Shown: positions 1 to 8,130, counted from the stretch's first letter. The stretch is DNA of 39,988 nucleotides from Prevotella sp. (GCA_016281815.1 JAEEJK010000061.1:1-39988), one strand, 5' to 3'. Made by a program: numbers and translations. The notes: generated by a model from the letters alone, not told the origin.

Positions 1-177
1 GAGCAGTCCCTCAAAATTGGCCACAAACACATTGCCCATCTTGTCGGTCTCGATGTCGAAATTGGTGTTGTTGGCATGATAATCATTGGCCGTGAAATTG
101 TGGATGAAAGGGATGCCCTGACCATGAGCCAAGGCTGTGAAACACAGAATTGCCAGGGTTGTCAGCAGTCTTCTCAT
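1..177 (-). CDS. Secreted propeller-type sensor protein, N-terminal fragment
   Basis: Only the first 59 codons lie in the window; the gene continues past the left edge. The visible part starts with a signal peptide (MRRLLTTLAILCFTALAHG, likely cleaved near residue 19). It then has a segment of the form IPFIHNFTANDYHANNTNFD, typical of the first blade of Reg_prop/Y_Y_Y propeller sensors in Bacteroidales, where periplasmic propellers sense a ligand and the C-terminus carries a signalling or DNA-binding output. Its ATG (175-177) overlaps the TGA (174-176) of the gene before it, so translation is probably coupled. The output domain is not visible, so whether this is a histidine kinase, a LuxR-type regulator or a plain propeller protein cannot be decided here. 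Confidence 0.75.
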   Translation of the reverse strand, partial: MRRLLTTLAILCFTALAHGQGIPFIHNFTANDYHANNTNFDIETDKMGNVFVANFEGLL

Positions 178-1808
178 CGGCTTGCCTCCTTTCCTTGGCT
201 ACCGATGAACTTCTCATAAGGTACGTCCTGTCCGATGAAATAGTTCCATTCCTCTTGGGTTAGGTTGCGCTTCAGTTTTTTCCTGATGGTTTCCACCATG
301 AGCGGAACGGAGATGTTGACCGCGGTCAGGTTGCCTTTCGCATCACCCAACCAGAAAGAATTTTTAGATGCGTCGAAGGTGAAGTGCATGATCCAGTTAC
401 CGGTTTCAACCAGCGTCATCGGCTCCACCTTCTCATTGTCGGCCACCCAAAGGTTCACGCTGCCGTCATAACTGGCTGAGAAAAGCCGTCGGCCATTCAG
501 TTTCATCTTTGAGATGCGTGAGAGATGCCCTATGAGTTTCTGCTTATTTCCCTTTTTGTCTGTGATCCAGATGGTGCCGTCGCTCATGCCGTAGGCTTCG
601 ATACCGGTGTTCTTCGACTCGCAGTAGGCTGTCACGGTTCCTTCCACGGGCACTTTTTGGGAGTCATAGTTCTCGATACCTCTCACCAGATGCATCATGC
701 CTTTGTCGTCGAAGATCAGCGGCAAGCCTTCCTTGCGCGAACCCAAGATAATACGGAACGGAAGTTGCTTGGTGTTTCTGAGAATCATGCGCTTCAGGTC
801 TATCAGACCAAAGGCTTGTTCTCCGATAACGAGCAGATTGTTCTCACTGATGTCGTGCAACCGCATGGGATGCTCTATCTTGTCAAGCACGATGGTATAG
901 ACGGTCTTCAGGTCTTTCAGGATGATGACGAGATGGCCTGTGCGGCTGACAGCGTAGATGTTTCCTGAATTACGGTCCACCAGCACGTCGCGGAAATCAT
1001 ACTTGCTGTTGTTGTAAAGGATGGTTGTCTTCAGCCGGTTGCCCCTTCTCTCGCTCAGAAGGATTTCACCATAGTTGCTGACAGAGACGAGCCCGTTGTC
1101 CATTCCTGGATAATGCTCTATATTCATCACTGCCCCCGGGTGCTCCGACCAGGAAACCTTGCTCTGGCTCGACCGCATGAGTGACTGGAAGACGGCGGGA
1201 TAGTAGATGTCTCCTCCATATCGGGAGGTGTAGAGATAGGAGGCGTAACTCAACTGGTTGGCGATGTCTTCGTTGCCGGCCTGGGCTTGGATGGTGGAGA
1301 TGGAGCCCAGCGAACGTCCGAGGGCGATGTAACTCAGCGTGTCGGCCTTGCGCTTCGAGAACTCTGCCTGGATGCGCTGGTGCTCAGCCAACTGCTGCTG
1401 TTGCTCTGCGACTTTCTGCTGCTGCTCAGCAAACTGGCGCTGCTTCTCTGCCACCGTCGAGGCTTCCACGGCCTTTTTCTCTGAGGCGACGGCGTTTTTC
1501 TCCGCCTCAAGGGCGTTCATCCGCTCCTGCTCAGAGCGCAGACGCATCTCATTGGCTACCCTTGTCTGACGGAGGGCTTCCTCTCGCTTCTCGTCAGAGA
1601 TTTCTCTCTGCTCGTTGGCGATGTCCTCCATCTGGGCACTGACGCTCCTGTCCACTGCCGACCGCATCTCCTGTTTCTTCAGTTCGACAATCTGAGTTTG
1701 AAGGTCATTGACCTTCTTGCGCTCAAAATGCCAACCGAGGAAACCTGCGGCGGCGACTCCTGCCAGCAGAAGACCCGCGCATGCCGTTATGATCTGCTTC
1801 CTGTTCAC
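174..1808 (-). CDS. Membrane-anchored coiled-coil protein with C-terminal WD40-like beta-propeller
   Basis: A 544-residue protein of unknown exact role. It has one N-terminal membrane segment (about residues 7-26), a long Q/E/K-rich coiled coil (about 30-160, with repeated AEQQQ-type heptads) and a C-terminal region (about 215-510) with short repeats such as GTIWITDKKGNKQKLIGHLS and LFSASYDGSVNLWVAD that read as WD40-like blades. This layout resembles the C-terminal part of Bacteroidetes WD40 signalling proteins, with no enzymatic domain seen. It begins 12 bases after the phosphatase gene and its stop overlaps the start of the next gene, so the three are one operon. I infer a scaffold or sensor linking the phosphatase to the propeller protein. 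A TolB-like periplasmic propeller is an alternative reading. Confidence 0.8.
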   Translation of the reverse strand: MNRKQIITACAGLLLAGVAAAGFLGWHFERKKVNDLQTQIVELKKQEMRSAVDRSVSAQMEDIANEQREISDEKREEALRQTRVANEMRLRSEQERMNALEAEKNAVASEKKAVEASTVAEKQRQFAEQQQKVAEQQQQLAEHQRIQAEFSKRKADTLSYIALGRSLGSISTIQAQAGNEDIANQLSYASYLYTSRYGGDIYYPAVFQSLMRSSQSKVSWSEHPGAVMNIEHYPGMDNGLVSVSNYGEILLSERRGNRLKTTILYNNSKYDFRDVLVDRNSGNIYAVSRTGHLVIILKDLKTVYTIVLDKIEHPMRLHDISENNLLVIGEQAFGLIDLKRMILRNTKQLPFRIILGSRKEGLPLIFDDKGMMHLVRGIENYDSQKVPVEGTVTAYCESKNTGIEAYGMSDGTIWITDKKGNKQKLIGHLSRISKMKLNGRRLFSASYDGSVNLWVADNEKVEPMTLVETGNWIMHFTFDASKNSFWLGDAKGNLTAVNISVPLMVETIRKKLKRNLTQEEWNYFIGQDVPYEKFIGSQGKEASR

Positions 1809-1820
1809 GCAGTTGGGTGA

Positions 1821-2984
1821 TTAGAGTCGTTTGAGGGCAAGCAACGTGATGTCGTCGCTCTGTTCCGCATCTCCTTCAAAGGCTTTCACATCGGCTTTCA
1901 CCATGTCGATCATCTGCTGGCAATCCGTCTGTGAGGCACTTCTGAGCAGTGCCTCCAGACGCTCTTCACCATACTCCTCCTCTTGAGTGTTGAGGGCCTC
2001 TGTCACTCCGTCGGTATAGAGCAGCAGCGTATCGCCGGGTTCCAATTGGAGGGTCTTTTCTGTGAACGGATAGTCCTTGATAATTCCCGCAATGATGCAA
2101 TCGCTGAAAGGCAGCCTTTCGACACGTCCATTGGCTTTGACCACATAGGGAGGGTTATGCCCGGCATTGGTATAGGTCACCTCACCTGTCTTTATATTGT
2201 AGATGCCATAAAACACGGTGACGAACATGCTGCTCACGGATTCTTCCGACAAGAGATTGTTGGAGTAGGACATGCACTCCGAGGGTTTGACACCCCTGAG
2301 ACCTGTGGCGCGGATGAGCGTGCGGCTGACGGCCATGAAAATGGCTGCAGGGACGCCCTTTCCGCTCACATCGGCGATGACGAATCCGATACGGTCGGCG
2401 TCGATGCGGAAGAAATCGTAGAAATCTCCGCCTACGTCCTTGGCAGCATTCATCGATGCTGCGATATCAAGTTGATGGCTGTTTTCCGGGAAGGGTGGGA
2501 AAATGCGGGGCAGGATGGCCTGCTGAATCTCCCTCGCGACGGCGAGGTCGCCCTTGATGGACTCCAACTGGTTGTGTTCCTGCTGCATCTTCTTGATATA
2601 AGTGATTTGCTCGATGGCTTTCTCGATGGTCAGACTGAGGTCATCGAGGTCGATGGGCTTCGTCGCAAAGTCGAAGGCTCCGTTGTTCATCGCCTGGCGG
2701 ATGTTGCCCATGTCGCCGTAGGCTGACACCATGATGCATTTCAGTGCAGGATTGCGCATCTCATTGATCTTGGTCAGCAGTGACAGTCCGTCCATCTCGG
2801 GCATGTTGATGTCGCTCAGGATTATGTCAAAGTCCTTTTCCTTGAGCAGCATCGTGAGTGCCTCCAATCCATTGTGGGCAAAACGGAACTCGTATTCTCC
2901 TTTTCTGATCTTCCTTCTGAAGTATTGTGTCAACAACAGTTCAAGGTCAAGTTCGTCATCAACACTGAGTATCTTTACAGCCAT
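1821..2984 (-). CDS. Response regulator fused to PP2C/SpoIIE serine phosphatase (RsbU-like)
   Basis: A 387-residue cytoplasmic signalling protein. Residues 1-125 form a receiver domain with acidic pair D9-D10, phospho-acceptor D58 in LSDINMPEMDG, and conserved K109-P110. A helical linker (about 125-165, with EIQQAILP) leads into a SpoIIE/PP2C phosphatase domain that keeps its metal-binding motifs (VGGDFYDFF, IADVSGKG, LLLYTDGVTEA, SDDITLL). Such proteins dephosphorylate a serine on a partner, usually an anti-sigma antagonist, when the receiver is phosphorylated. No cognate kinase, anti-sigma factor or STAS protein is visible here. The gene is first in an operon with the coiled-coil/propeller protein and the propeller sensor. 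The start is the ATG at 2982-2984. Confidence 0.93.
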   Translation of the reverse strand: MAVKILSVDDELDLELLLTQYFRRKIRKGEYEFRFAHNGLEALTMLLKEKDFDIILSDINMPEMDGLSLLTKINEMRNPALKCIMVSAYGDMGNIRQAMNNGAFDFATKPIDLDDLSLTIEKAIEQITYIKKMQQEHNQLESIKGDLAVAREIQQAILPRIFPPFPENSHQLDIAASMNAAKDVGGDFYDFFRIDADRIGFVIADVSGKGVPAAIFMAVSRTLIRATGLRGVKPSECMSYSNNLLSEESVSSMFVTVFYGIYNIKTGEVTYTNAGHNPPYVVKANGRVERLPFSDCIIAGIIKDYPFTEKTLQLEPGDTLLLYTDGVTEALNTQEEEYGEERLEALLRSASQTDCQQMIDMVKADVKAFEGDAEQSDDITLLALKRL

Positions 2985-3011
2985 ATGATTGATATTTGTT
3001 CTTTTAACTTG

Positions 3012-3049
3012 CGAAAGTAAGAAAAAAAATTAAGAATACCCCCAAAAAA
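3012..3049 (-). promoter_or_regulatory. Candidate promoter of the phosphatase signalling operon
   Basis: On the minus strand a TACTTTCG element (3012-3019) is one base off the Bacteroidetes TAnnTTTG element. A TTTTTTGG tract (about 3042-3049) lies roughly 23 bases upstream. It sits in the 216-base gap shared with the divergent LytTR gene. The match is weaker than the other promoters in this window. Confidence 0.4.
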
Positions 3050-3112
3050 TGCCAAAAACTGCAAAAAACTTGTTCATGCAGTCGATTTTTCCTTTTTAAG
3101 GGACACATCTCC

Positions 3113-3140
3113 CACCTCTCACCTCTCACCCCTCACCTCT
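3113..3140. repeat. Heptamer array, 4 x 7 bases (CACCTCT)
   Basis: Four consecutive units, CACCTCT, CACCTCT, CACCCCT and CACCTCT, lie between the two divergent signalling operons. One of several short-period intergenic arrays in this window; no coding potential or clear secondary structure. Confidence 0.85.
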
Positions 3141-3165
3141 TAACTGCAAAAAGAACCGAAATCCC

Positions 3166-3196
3166 TTGGCATTTCTCCAATCATTTGCTATCTTTG
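3166..3196 (+). promoter_or_regulatory. Promoter of the LytTR gene, probably giving a leaderless mRNA
   Basis: A perfect TATCTTTG element (3189-3196) is preceded, 19 bases upstream, by CTTGG (3165-3169), a near match to the TTTG upstream element. Transcription in this promoter class starts a few bases after the final G, which places the start at or next to the ATG at 3201. Confidence 0.7.
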
Positions 3197-3200
3197 CCGC

Positions 3201-3581
3201 ATGGAATGGATGATCATTAAGACCTCGAATCTGTTGGTAAGGGTGGCCGTCGATGAAATTGTCTATATAAAGGCCGATGGCAATTATTGCGACCTGGTGC
3301 TCACCAATGGGCAGAAACGCAGGTTCACATCCCAGTTGCATGTATTTGAGAATCATATCAATTCGTTGAAAAATGCAGACATGTTCATACGTGTCGGCAG
3401 AAGCATTATTGTCAACAAGCAATACATCAGAATTATCGACCTATATGATCAGACTATCACGTTCGGTTACTTGCAGGCAAAGCCTGAGGAATTAGGAAGC
3501 ATCTACACGGTGAAGGTATCACGGGATGCGTTGAAAGTACTTTTCGAAAGAATGTTGAAGGAGAGAGAACATGAACAATGA
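3201..3581 (+). CDS. Stand-alone LytTR DNA-binding regulator
   Basis: A 126-residue protein that is almost entirely one LytTR domain (about residues 3-110), with the usual signatures: an N-terminal strand pair with VDEIVYIKADGNYCDLVLTN, the helix-flanking QLHVFENHINSL, and FIRVGRSIIVNKQYIRIID. It lacks a receiver domain, so it is either controlled by partner contact or constitutive. The ATG at 3201 lies directly at the predicted transcription start; an in-frame ATG at 3210 is the alternative start. It overlaps the next gene by 11 bases, so the pair is co-transcribed and probably co-translated. In other bacteria, LytTR proteins paired with membrane proteins often respond to envelope signals. 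Confidence 0.9.
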   Translation: MEWMIIKTSNLLVRVAVDEIVYIKADGNYCDLVLTNGQKRRFTSQLHVFENHINSLKNADMFIRVGRSIIVNKQYIRIIDLYDQTITFGYLQAKPEELGSIYTVKVSRDALKVLFERMLKEREHEQ

Positions 3582-4506
3582 TTTTGAAATTTTTGGACAG
3601 CACACCGATGAACAGAATAGGGAACCGGAAATTCCTGAGATCATCATCGTGCGTGACGAAGAAGATGCTCCGACACCGAATTCCCTTGCACCGACTGAGA
3701 ACAAACGGAAGAAATGGCTGCGAAGATTGCTGAAAGCATTGGCGGTCGCTGTGATTGTGGCCTTGACCTTGGTGGCATTCAGGGCATGGAATTATTATCA
3801 CAACATCGGAGTGTCTGTTTCGACAACTCCCAAGGAAAACATCAACAAACTGAAAATGCCGCCAAAGCAAGAAAAGGCTCAAGTCATCGTTACGAGTGAC
3901 AGCATTCTTGGAGTAGACCTCGTTTTCCATGCCATTCACGGCCTTCGTGCAAATATAGAGTTTGAGGAACCCGACACGGCTGATGCGTCGGTCTATCTCT
4001 ATTGTCGTTCTGCAGACCATAAGGTAGACTCTACCTATCTGGGCTCACTTGTCGTCGACGGGTTGGAAATGCAGAAAGACCAAAGCCGGCTTGGATACAT
4101 GGCTATGGTTGGCGATCAGATGGTCATCGGCGTTTCACGCCGTGAAACAGTAAAAGATTATGTGGTGGAAAACGAAGGGTCGTTTTTCAGACAGTTCGTA
4201 TTGGTCAGTGACGGAGAAATCCCACCTCAGTTTTTCCTGCACGGGAAAGTGGAGCGCAGGGCCATCGGCCGTATGAGAGACACGCTTTATTATATCGCTA
4301 CCAAAAACAAGGAGACGCTTTGGGATTTCGCAGATGCGCTCCGTGAATACGGGTTCATTGACGCCATTTATATCACTGGAGGAAGCGACTACTGCTTCTA
4401 TCGCTCTGCCAACGGACAAAGACATGATATAGGAAACATTAAAGAATATCCGCATAAGAAGTGGAAGGGCATCATCCCTTGGCTCGTGTTCAGGAAAATA
4501 GAGTGA
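3571..4506 (+). CDS. Membrane-anchored protein resembling phosphodiester glycosidases (NAGPA-like)
   Basis: A 311-residue protein with an acidic cytoplasmic N-terminus (1-45), a KRKKWLRRLLK stop-transfer patch, one membrane segment (about 54-73) and an extracytoplasmic domain. The C-terminal half has the order of signatures seen in phosphodiester glycosidase/NAGPA domains: ERRAIGRMRDTLYYIA, then a helical LWDFADALREYG, then IDAIYITGGSDYCFY in the position of the usual DGGGS-type loop. I recognise this by pattern only; the loop reads TGGSD, so catalysis is not assured. The start ATG (3571) follows a GGAG ribosome site inside the end of the LytTR gene. The tight overlap suggests the regulator controls or is controlled by this membrane protein. 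Confidence 0.6.
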   Translation: MNNDFEIFGQHTDEQNREPEIPEIIIVRDEEDAPTPNSLAPTENKRKKWLRRLLKALAVAVIVALTLVAFRAWNYYHNIGVSVSTTPKENINKLKMPPKQEKAQVIVTSDSILGVDLVFHAIHGLRANIEFEEPDTADASVYLYCRSADHKVDSTYLGSLVVDGLEMQKDQSRLGYMAMVGDQMVIGVSRRETVKDYVVENEGSFFRQFVLVSDGEIPPQFFLHGKVERRAIGRMRDTLYYIATKNKETLWDFADALREYGFIDAIYITGGSDYCFYRSANGQRHDIGNIKEYPHKKWKGIIPWLVFRKIE

Positions 4507-4558
4507 CAGACTTAACATTATTCATTTATAACAAGATTTTTTATTCTAACAAAAACTT

Positions 4559-5530
4559 ATGAAGAACTATTTCAGATCATTGGCACTTGCAACAGCATTG
4601 ATGAGTGCTTCAGCCATGATGGCACAGCCAGCAGGCGGTTTTGGAGGCTTTGGTGGCTTCCAGCAACAGACAAAATTGGAGACGTCCCAGGAATGGAAGG
4701 ACGTGAACTATGCAGGTGATGACAAGGCTTATCACACTTGCGACATCTATCTCCCCAAACAGGTAAAAGCGTCCTATCCTGTGGTGGTGCACATCTATGG
4801 GAGTGCCTGGTTCTCCAACAACAGCAAGGGGGCGGCCGACCTTGGCACCATCGTGGCGGCGTTGCTCAATGCTGGCTATGCCGTGGTGTGCCCCAACCAC
4901 CGTTCCAGCGGCGATGCCAAATGGCCTGCCCAAATCAACGACATCAAGGCTGTCATCCGTTTCGTGCGGGGTGAAGCAAAGAAATATAAGTTCGATACCT
5001 CTTTCATCGCCACATCCGGTTTCTCTTCGGGTGGACACCTCTCTTCTGTTTGCGCAACCACCAATGGCATAAAAGTGGCCAAGGTGGGCAAGGAGAGTGT
5101 TGATATTGAAGGCTCTGTGGGCAAATATACTAAGAAAAAGAGCCTCGTCAACGCTGCCTGCGACTGGTCGGGACCTGTTGACCTCACTGCCATGGATTGT
5201 GGCGACCACATGGCTTTCGGTGCTTCCAGTCCGGAGGATGTGCTGCTGGGTGGAACCAAACTGGCTGATGACCCCGACAAATATCTCGGATTGAGCGCTA
5301 CCAACTATGTGGACAAGAAGGATGTGCCCATCATTATCTTCCATGGTGAGAAAGACAATGTGGTGCCTTGCTGCCAAGGCAAGAAATTCTATGAACTGCT
5401 GAAGGCTGCCGGTGTGAGGACAGAGGCTACCTTTGTGCCGGAAGGCGGTCATGGCATGGGCATGTACTCTGCTGAGAATTTGCAGAAAATGGTGAACTTC
5501 CTTGATGCGGTTCGTCTGAAGAAAAAGTAG
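4559..5530 (+). CDS. Secreted alpha/beta hydrolase (BD-FAE/acetylesterase type)
   Basis: A 323-residue exported serine hydrolase. The signal peptide spans about residues 1-22 (ending SASAMMAQ) and is followed by a glycine/phenylalanine-rich linker. The alpha/beta fold shows the oxyanion region VVVHIYGSAWF, the nucleophile S156 in GFSSG, the acid D266 in FHGEKDNVVP and H298 in EGGHGMG. Length and motifs fit the carbohydrate esterase/BD-FAE group often found with hemicellulases, and a GH30 glycanase is the convergent neighbour. The natural substrate (acetyl or feruloyl sugar esters, or small peptides) cannot be read from the sequence. An A-rich stretch rather than a Shine-Dalgarno sequence precedes the ATG, as is common in this phylum. 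Confidence 0.85.
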   Translation: MKNYFRSLALATALMSASAMMAQPAGGFGGFGGFQQQTKLETSQEWKDVNYAGDDKAYHTCDIYLPKQVKASYPVVVHIYGSAWFSNNSKGAADLGTIVAALLNAGYAVVCPNHRSSGDAKWPAQINDIKAVIRFVRGEAKKYKFDTSFIATSGFSSGGHLSSVCATTNGIKVAKVGKESVDIEGSVGKYTKKKSLVNAACDWSGPVDLTAMDCGDHMAFGASSPEDVLLGGTKLADDPDKYLGLSATNYVDKKDVPIIIFHGEKDNVVPCCQGKKFYELLKAAGVRTEATFVPEGGHGMGMYSAENLQKMVNFLDAVRLKKK

Positions 5531-5556
5531 ACCTTGCTGTCGTCATGCGACCATAA

Positions 5557-5592
5557 AAAGCGGCTCTCCACCATGGAGGGCCGCTTTATTCT
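5557..5592. terminator. Bidirectional intrinsic terminator between convergent genes
   Basis: A 13-pair stem (AAAGCGGCTCTCC with GGAGGGCCGCTTT, one G-U pair) closes a 5-base loop. It has a T-rich tail on both strands, so it can end transcription of the esterase and of the GH30 gene. Confidence 0.9.
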
Positions 5593-5619
5593 TGGTGTAG
5601 CAGGATAGACTTCTTTATC

Positions 5620-7137
5620 TTATCTTCCGAGGAAAACCTTCCTGGAGGTACCGTCACTGCGCTTCTCGATATACATTCCGCGGGGCACTGTCATGCGGCG
5701 TCCTTGCAGGTCAAAGTATTCAGTGTGAGACGACTGACAGTCTTCGGATTTCAGTTCACGGATGGCGGTCTCTTCCTTCTCTATCATGAAGATATATGTA
5801 TTGAGACTGCGGGCGGGCAAACTGACGGTCAGTTCCTGAACGGGTTCATTGATGGTGATGGGGGATTCCTGGCAAAGCGACTCGTTCGACGTGGACAGCA
5901 GGTGTACGCCGCTCTTCACTTTTACGGGCAGTTTGAGTTTCAGGTCATGGGCGTTCTTTGTGGTGTCGATGGCCATGACGATGAGCGAATCGCCTTTGAT
6001 ATAGGCAGATGTCTCAAAAGCAGAGTTGGTGCCGGTGTTGACGCTGGCTTTGGTGCCGAGGCGGGTTGAGCCGGTGACGTGCTTCGAGAAATGAGACATG
6101 ACGAAGGCGCGGGGCAGGAGTTGATTCTTGGTGTTGCCGGGATTATACTTCGTCTCGCCGGTGCCGACAAAGGCCCAGTGGGCGCGCATATACCAGTAGA
6201 TGTAGCCAGTACAGCCCGACAACATACATTCGTTGAGTTCCTCAGCAAAAATCAACTGTTCGTGCCAGTTGGGCAGGCGGTTGATATTGTCGGTCACAGA
6301 GTGCTCCGTCATCCAGACTTCCTTTCCATATTTGGCGGCCAAGGTCGAGGCACTCTTCATGTTCCCCAATGGCGGATGACCGTAGAGGTGACCTGCGATG
6401 ATGTCTATCTGGTCACGAGCCACCTCGTCTCTCAGCAACGTGTTGGAGTAATTGGGGTCGAAACCTAATGGCTCTGCACTGATCAGCCTCACTCCTTTAT
6501 AGGTTTCCCTGTCAAGCATGTGGGCATAGTTCTTCACCAATTTGAGTTGCTGCTGTGCCGTGTAGAGACAGCCGGAGTAGTCCACCCACCAGTCGGGCTC
6601 GTTTTGGATGGATACGGCATCCACATCAACACCTTTCGACTTCATATACTTCAGAAACGAGTTCAGCCAGGGGAAGAACTTCTCGTAGCAGTCCTCGCGC
6701 AGTTGGCCTCGTTTTCTGCCCTGATCATCGCTGTTGCCGCCCTGGGCTGTGCCGTTGGTCTTGTACTCACCGGGGGGTGACCATGGCGTGCCGAAGACAA
6801 TGCCGCCGCGCTGCTTGACGATTTTTGCTGATGGCACCGAACCTTGCCAGTCATAGGGCGTATCCCAGTTGCCCCATTCGGGAACCTTTACATCGCCCAC
6901 GAAATTGGGGGAGATTTCCATGCGCATGATGTTAAGTCCAATTTTCGATGTCGGGCCATAGAGCAGTGTCACGGGCTTAGTGTCGGTGCCTAACGGGCAC
7001 ATGGCTCCGTCACAGGCGGCAGCACCAAAGCCTGTCACTGTCTGATAGCGGGTGCTGTCTACTGTTACCGTGATCACTCCGGCATGGACAGCAGTGGCTA
7101 CAGCCAACGCAAAAAAAGAAGTAAAGAGATGTTTCAT
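5620..7137 (-). CDS. Secreted GH30-family glycanase (xylanase-like)
   Basis: A 505-residue exported glycoside hydrolase. A signal peptide (about 1-19, ending AVHA) precedes a (beta/alpha)8 barrel with GH30 hallmarks: VTGFGAA near the start, the acid/base E180 in VSIQNEPDW, and the nucleophile E278 in VWMTEHS. A small beta-sandwich side domain (about 380-455) follows. The C-terminus (about 470-505) is a sorting-type tail, YFDLQGRRMTVPRGMYIE, like two other proteins in this window. The NEPDW form and overall length fit the xylanase-like subfamilies (XynC type, glucuronoxylan) better than glucosylceramidases. The exact subfamily is an inference. It has its own promoter and a shared terminator. 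Confidence 0.88.
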   Translation of the reverse strand: MKHLFTSFFALAVATAVHAGVITVTVDSTRYQTVTGFGAAACDGAMCPLGTDTKPVTLLYGPTSKIGLNIMRMEISPNFVGDVKVPEWGNWDTPYDWQGSVPSAKIVKQRGGIVFGTPWSPPGEYKTNGTAQGGNSDDQGRKRGQLREDCYEKFFPWLNSFLKYMKSKGVDVDAVSIQNEPDWWVDYSGCLYTAQQQLKLVKNYAHMLDRETYKGVRLISAEPLGFDPNYSNTLLRDEVARDQIDIIAGHLYGHPPLGNMKSASTLAAKYGKEVWMTEHSVTDNINRLPNWHEQLIFAEELNECMLSGCTGYIYWYMRAHWAFVGTGETKYNPGNTKNQLLPRAFVMSHFSKHVTGSTRLGTKASVNTGTNSAFETSAYIKGDSLIVMAIDTTKNAHDLKLKLPVKVKSGVHLLSTSNESLCQESPITINEPVQELTVSLPARSLNTYIFMIEKEETAIRELKSEDCQSSHTEYFDLQGRRMTVPRGMYIEKRSDGTSRKVFLGR

Positions 7138-7186
7138 TTGTGCTGATTGGTTTATAATGATGATAGTTATTCGGCCTTTTGTTATG

Positions 7187-7218
7187 CAAAATTACAGTTT
7201 TAATTGTTGGTGACCAAA
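7187..7218 (-). promoter_or_regulatory. Promoter of the GH30 gene
   Basis: On the minus strand TTTG (7215-7218), a 20-base gap and TAATTTTG (7187-7194) match the Bacteroidetes consensus in full. The predicted leader to the ATG at 7137 is about 45 bases. Confidence 0.8.
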
Positions 7219-7273
7219 TATAATCTTCTTTTAAGCATCTTATGAAACATAAACTCACATAACTTGAACAAAA

Positions 7274-7319
7274 TCAAATAAAAAAGAGTGAGGTTGCAGG
7301 GTCACCCCCACAACCTCAC
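7274..7319 (-). terminator. Terminator of the small coiled-coil gene
   Basis: A 9-pair stem (GTGAGGTTG at 7288-7296 with CAACCTCAC at 7311-7319) is followed on the minus strand by a T-rich run. It separates the small gene from the GH30 promoter. Confidence 0.85.
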
Positions 7320-7353
7320 AACTTCAAGTCTCGTATTCCTCACTTTTCGCCAC

Positions 7354-7779
7354 TTACTTTAGTGCGAGATTTTTTTCTTTCTTCTCCAGGGCTGCAATCT
7401 TCTTATCAAGTTTTTTTACCTGCCCTTCGAGGATGGCCATCTCAGAGACGTCCTGTGCCGGTTGGTAATACATACCTGCTACCATTGCATGCTCCTTGTT
7501 GCGGTCGGCCTTGGCTTTTTCGAGTTTGTTCATCACGTTGGCTTTCTTCTGCTCCAGTTTGGCAATCTCTACATTGATTTCCTTCACCTGCTTGATGATA
7601 GCGTTGCTGAACACGTTGCTTAACGTACCGCTCATTTCGGTATCGTTGTTCTGGGCGTTATACATGGCGTTGGATTTGTCGTAATTTGCTATGCTCCAAA
7701 TGGCCACTGACATTGCTCCTGTCAAAAGGAATGCTGCTAACACTCTCTTACTGTTCTTGAAAAAATTCTTCGTTTTCAT
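7354..7779 (-). CDS. Small exported coiled-coil protein of unknown function
   Basis: A 141-residue protein. The N-terminus is basic followed by a hydrophobic stretch (about residues 12-32, VLAAFLLTGAMSVAIWSIA), either a signal peptide or a membrane anchor. The rest is largely helical, with two heptad-rich segments (about 60-95, VKEINVEIAKLEQKKANVMN; and about 112-140) separated by a short loop with MYYQPAQDVSE. I do not recognise the family. It is a single-gene unit with its own terminator, divergent from nqrA across a 475-base gap. A periplasmic or envelope-associated structural role is plausible but not shown. Confidence 0.75.
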   Translation of the reverse strand: MKTKNFFKNSKRVLAAFLLTGAMSVAIWSIANYDKSNAMYNAQNNDTEMSGTLSNVFSNAIIKQVKEINVEIAKLEQKKANVMNKLEKAKADRNKEHAMVAGMYYQPAQDVSEMAILEGQVKKLDKKIAALEKKEKNLALK

Positions 7780-7831
7780 AATTCTTATTTTTTTTATTGT
7801 TTGACTTTTTTGTTTTTTCGTTTTGACAATG

Positions 7832-7839
7832 CAAATGTA
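7832..7839 (-). promoter_or_regulatory. Candidate -7 element of the small coiled-coil gene
   Basis: TACATTTG on the minus strand matches TAnnTTTG; the upstream TTTG element is not clear. Predicted leader about 50 bases. Confidence 0.5.
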
Positions 7840-8059
7840 ACCACTAAATCACCTCATTCCTAATTTTTTCATCATTTCCCTTCCATAATGATGCGACACA
7901 CGCGCCTATTTGTGACAAATCGACGGAACACCCTCCATATTTGTCGCACGACATGGTTTTTTGTTCAAAAATTCAACTTCCGCTTGTCGTCCCCATTCGG
8001 CCAAAACTGTCTCTCCCAAGTAATAAAAGGTAATGGCTTTTACTTCTCAGCGAAGCGAT

Positions 8060-8083
8060 AACTTCTTAACTACTTAACTACTT
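8060..8083. repeat. Octamer array, 3 x 8 bases (AACTACTT)
   Basis: Three consecutive units, AACTTCTT, AACTACTT and AACTACTT, lie just upstream of the nqr promoter. Confidence 0.75.
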
Positions 8084-8130
8084 ACAAGTTGAGCAAATGA
8101 GAAACTTGAATTCAAAAATAGGCAGTTTTA

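Larger units (their letters stand above)
7780..8130. other. Intergenic region upstream of nqrA (first part)
   Basis: No gene is seen in this 475-base gap. It holds a TACATTTG element (7832-7839, minus) as the likely promoter of the small coiled-coil gene; a perfect inverted repeat TTTGT-G-ACAAA (7909-7919); a separated inverted pair TGCGACA (7892-7898) and TGTCGCA (7942-7948), possible operator sequences; a short octamer array; and the nqr promoter at its right end. Confidence 0.6.

Noticed and set aside
7010..7258. Small minus-strand open frame upstream of and overlapping the GH30 start
   Set aside because: It spans the GH30 promoter and signal-peptide region in another frame, with no ribosome site or motif.
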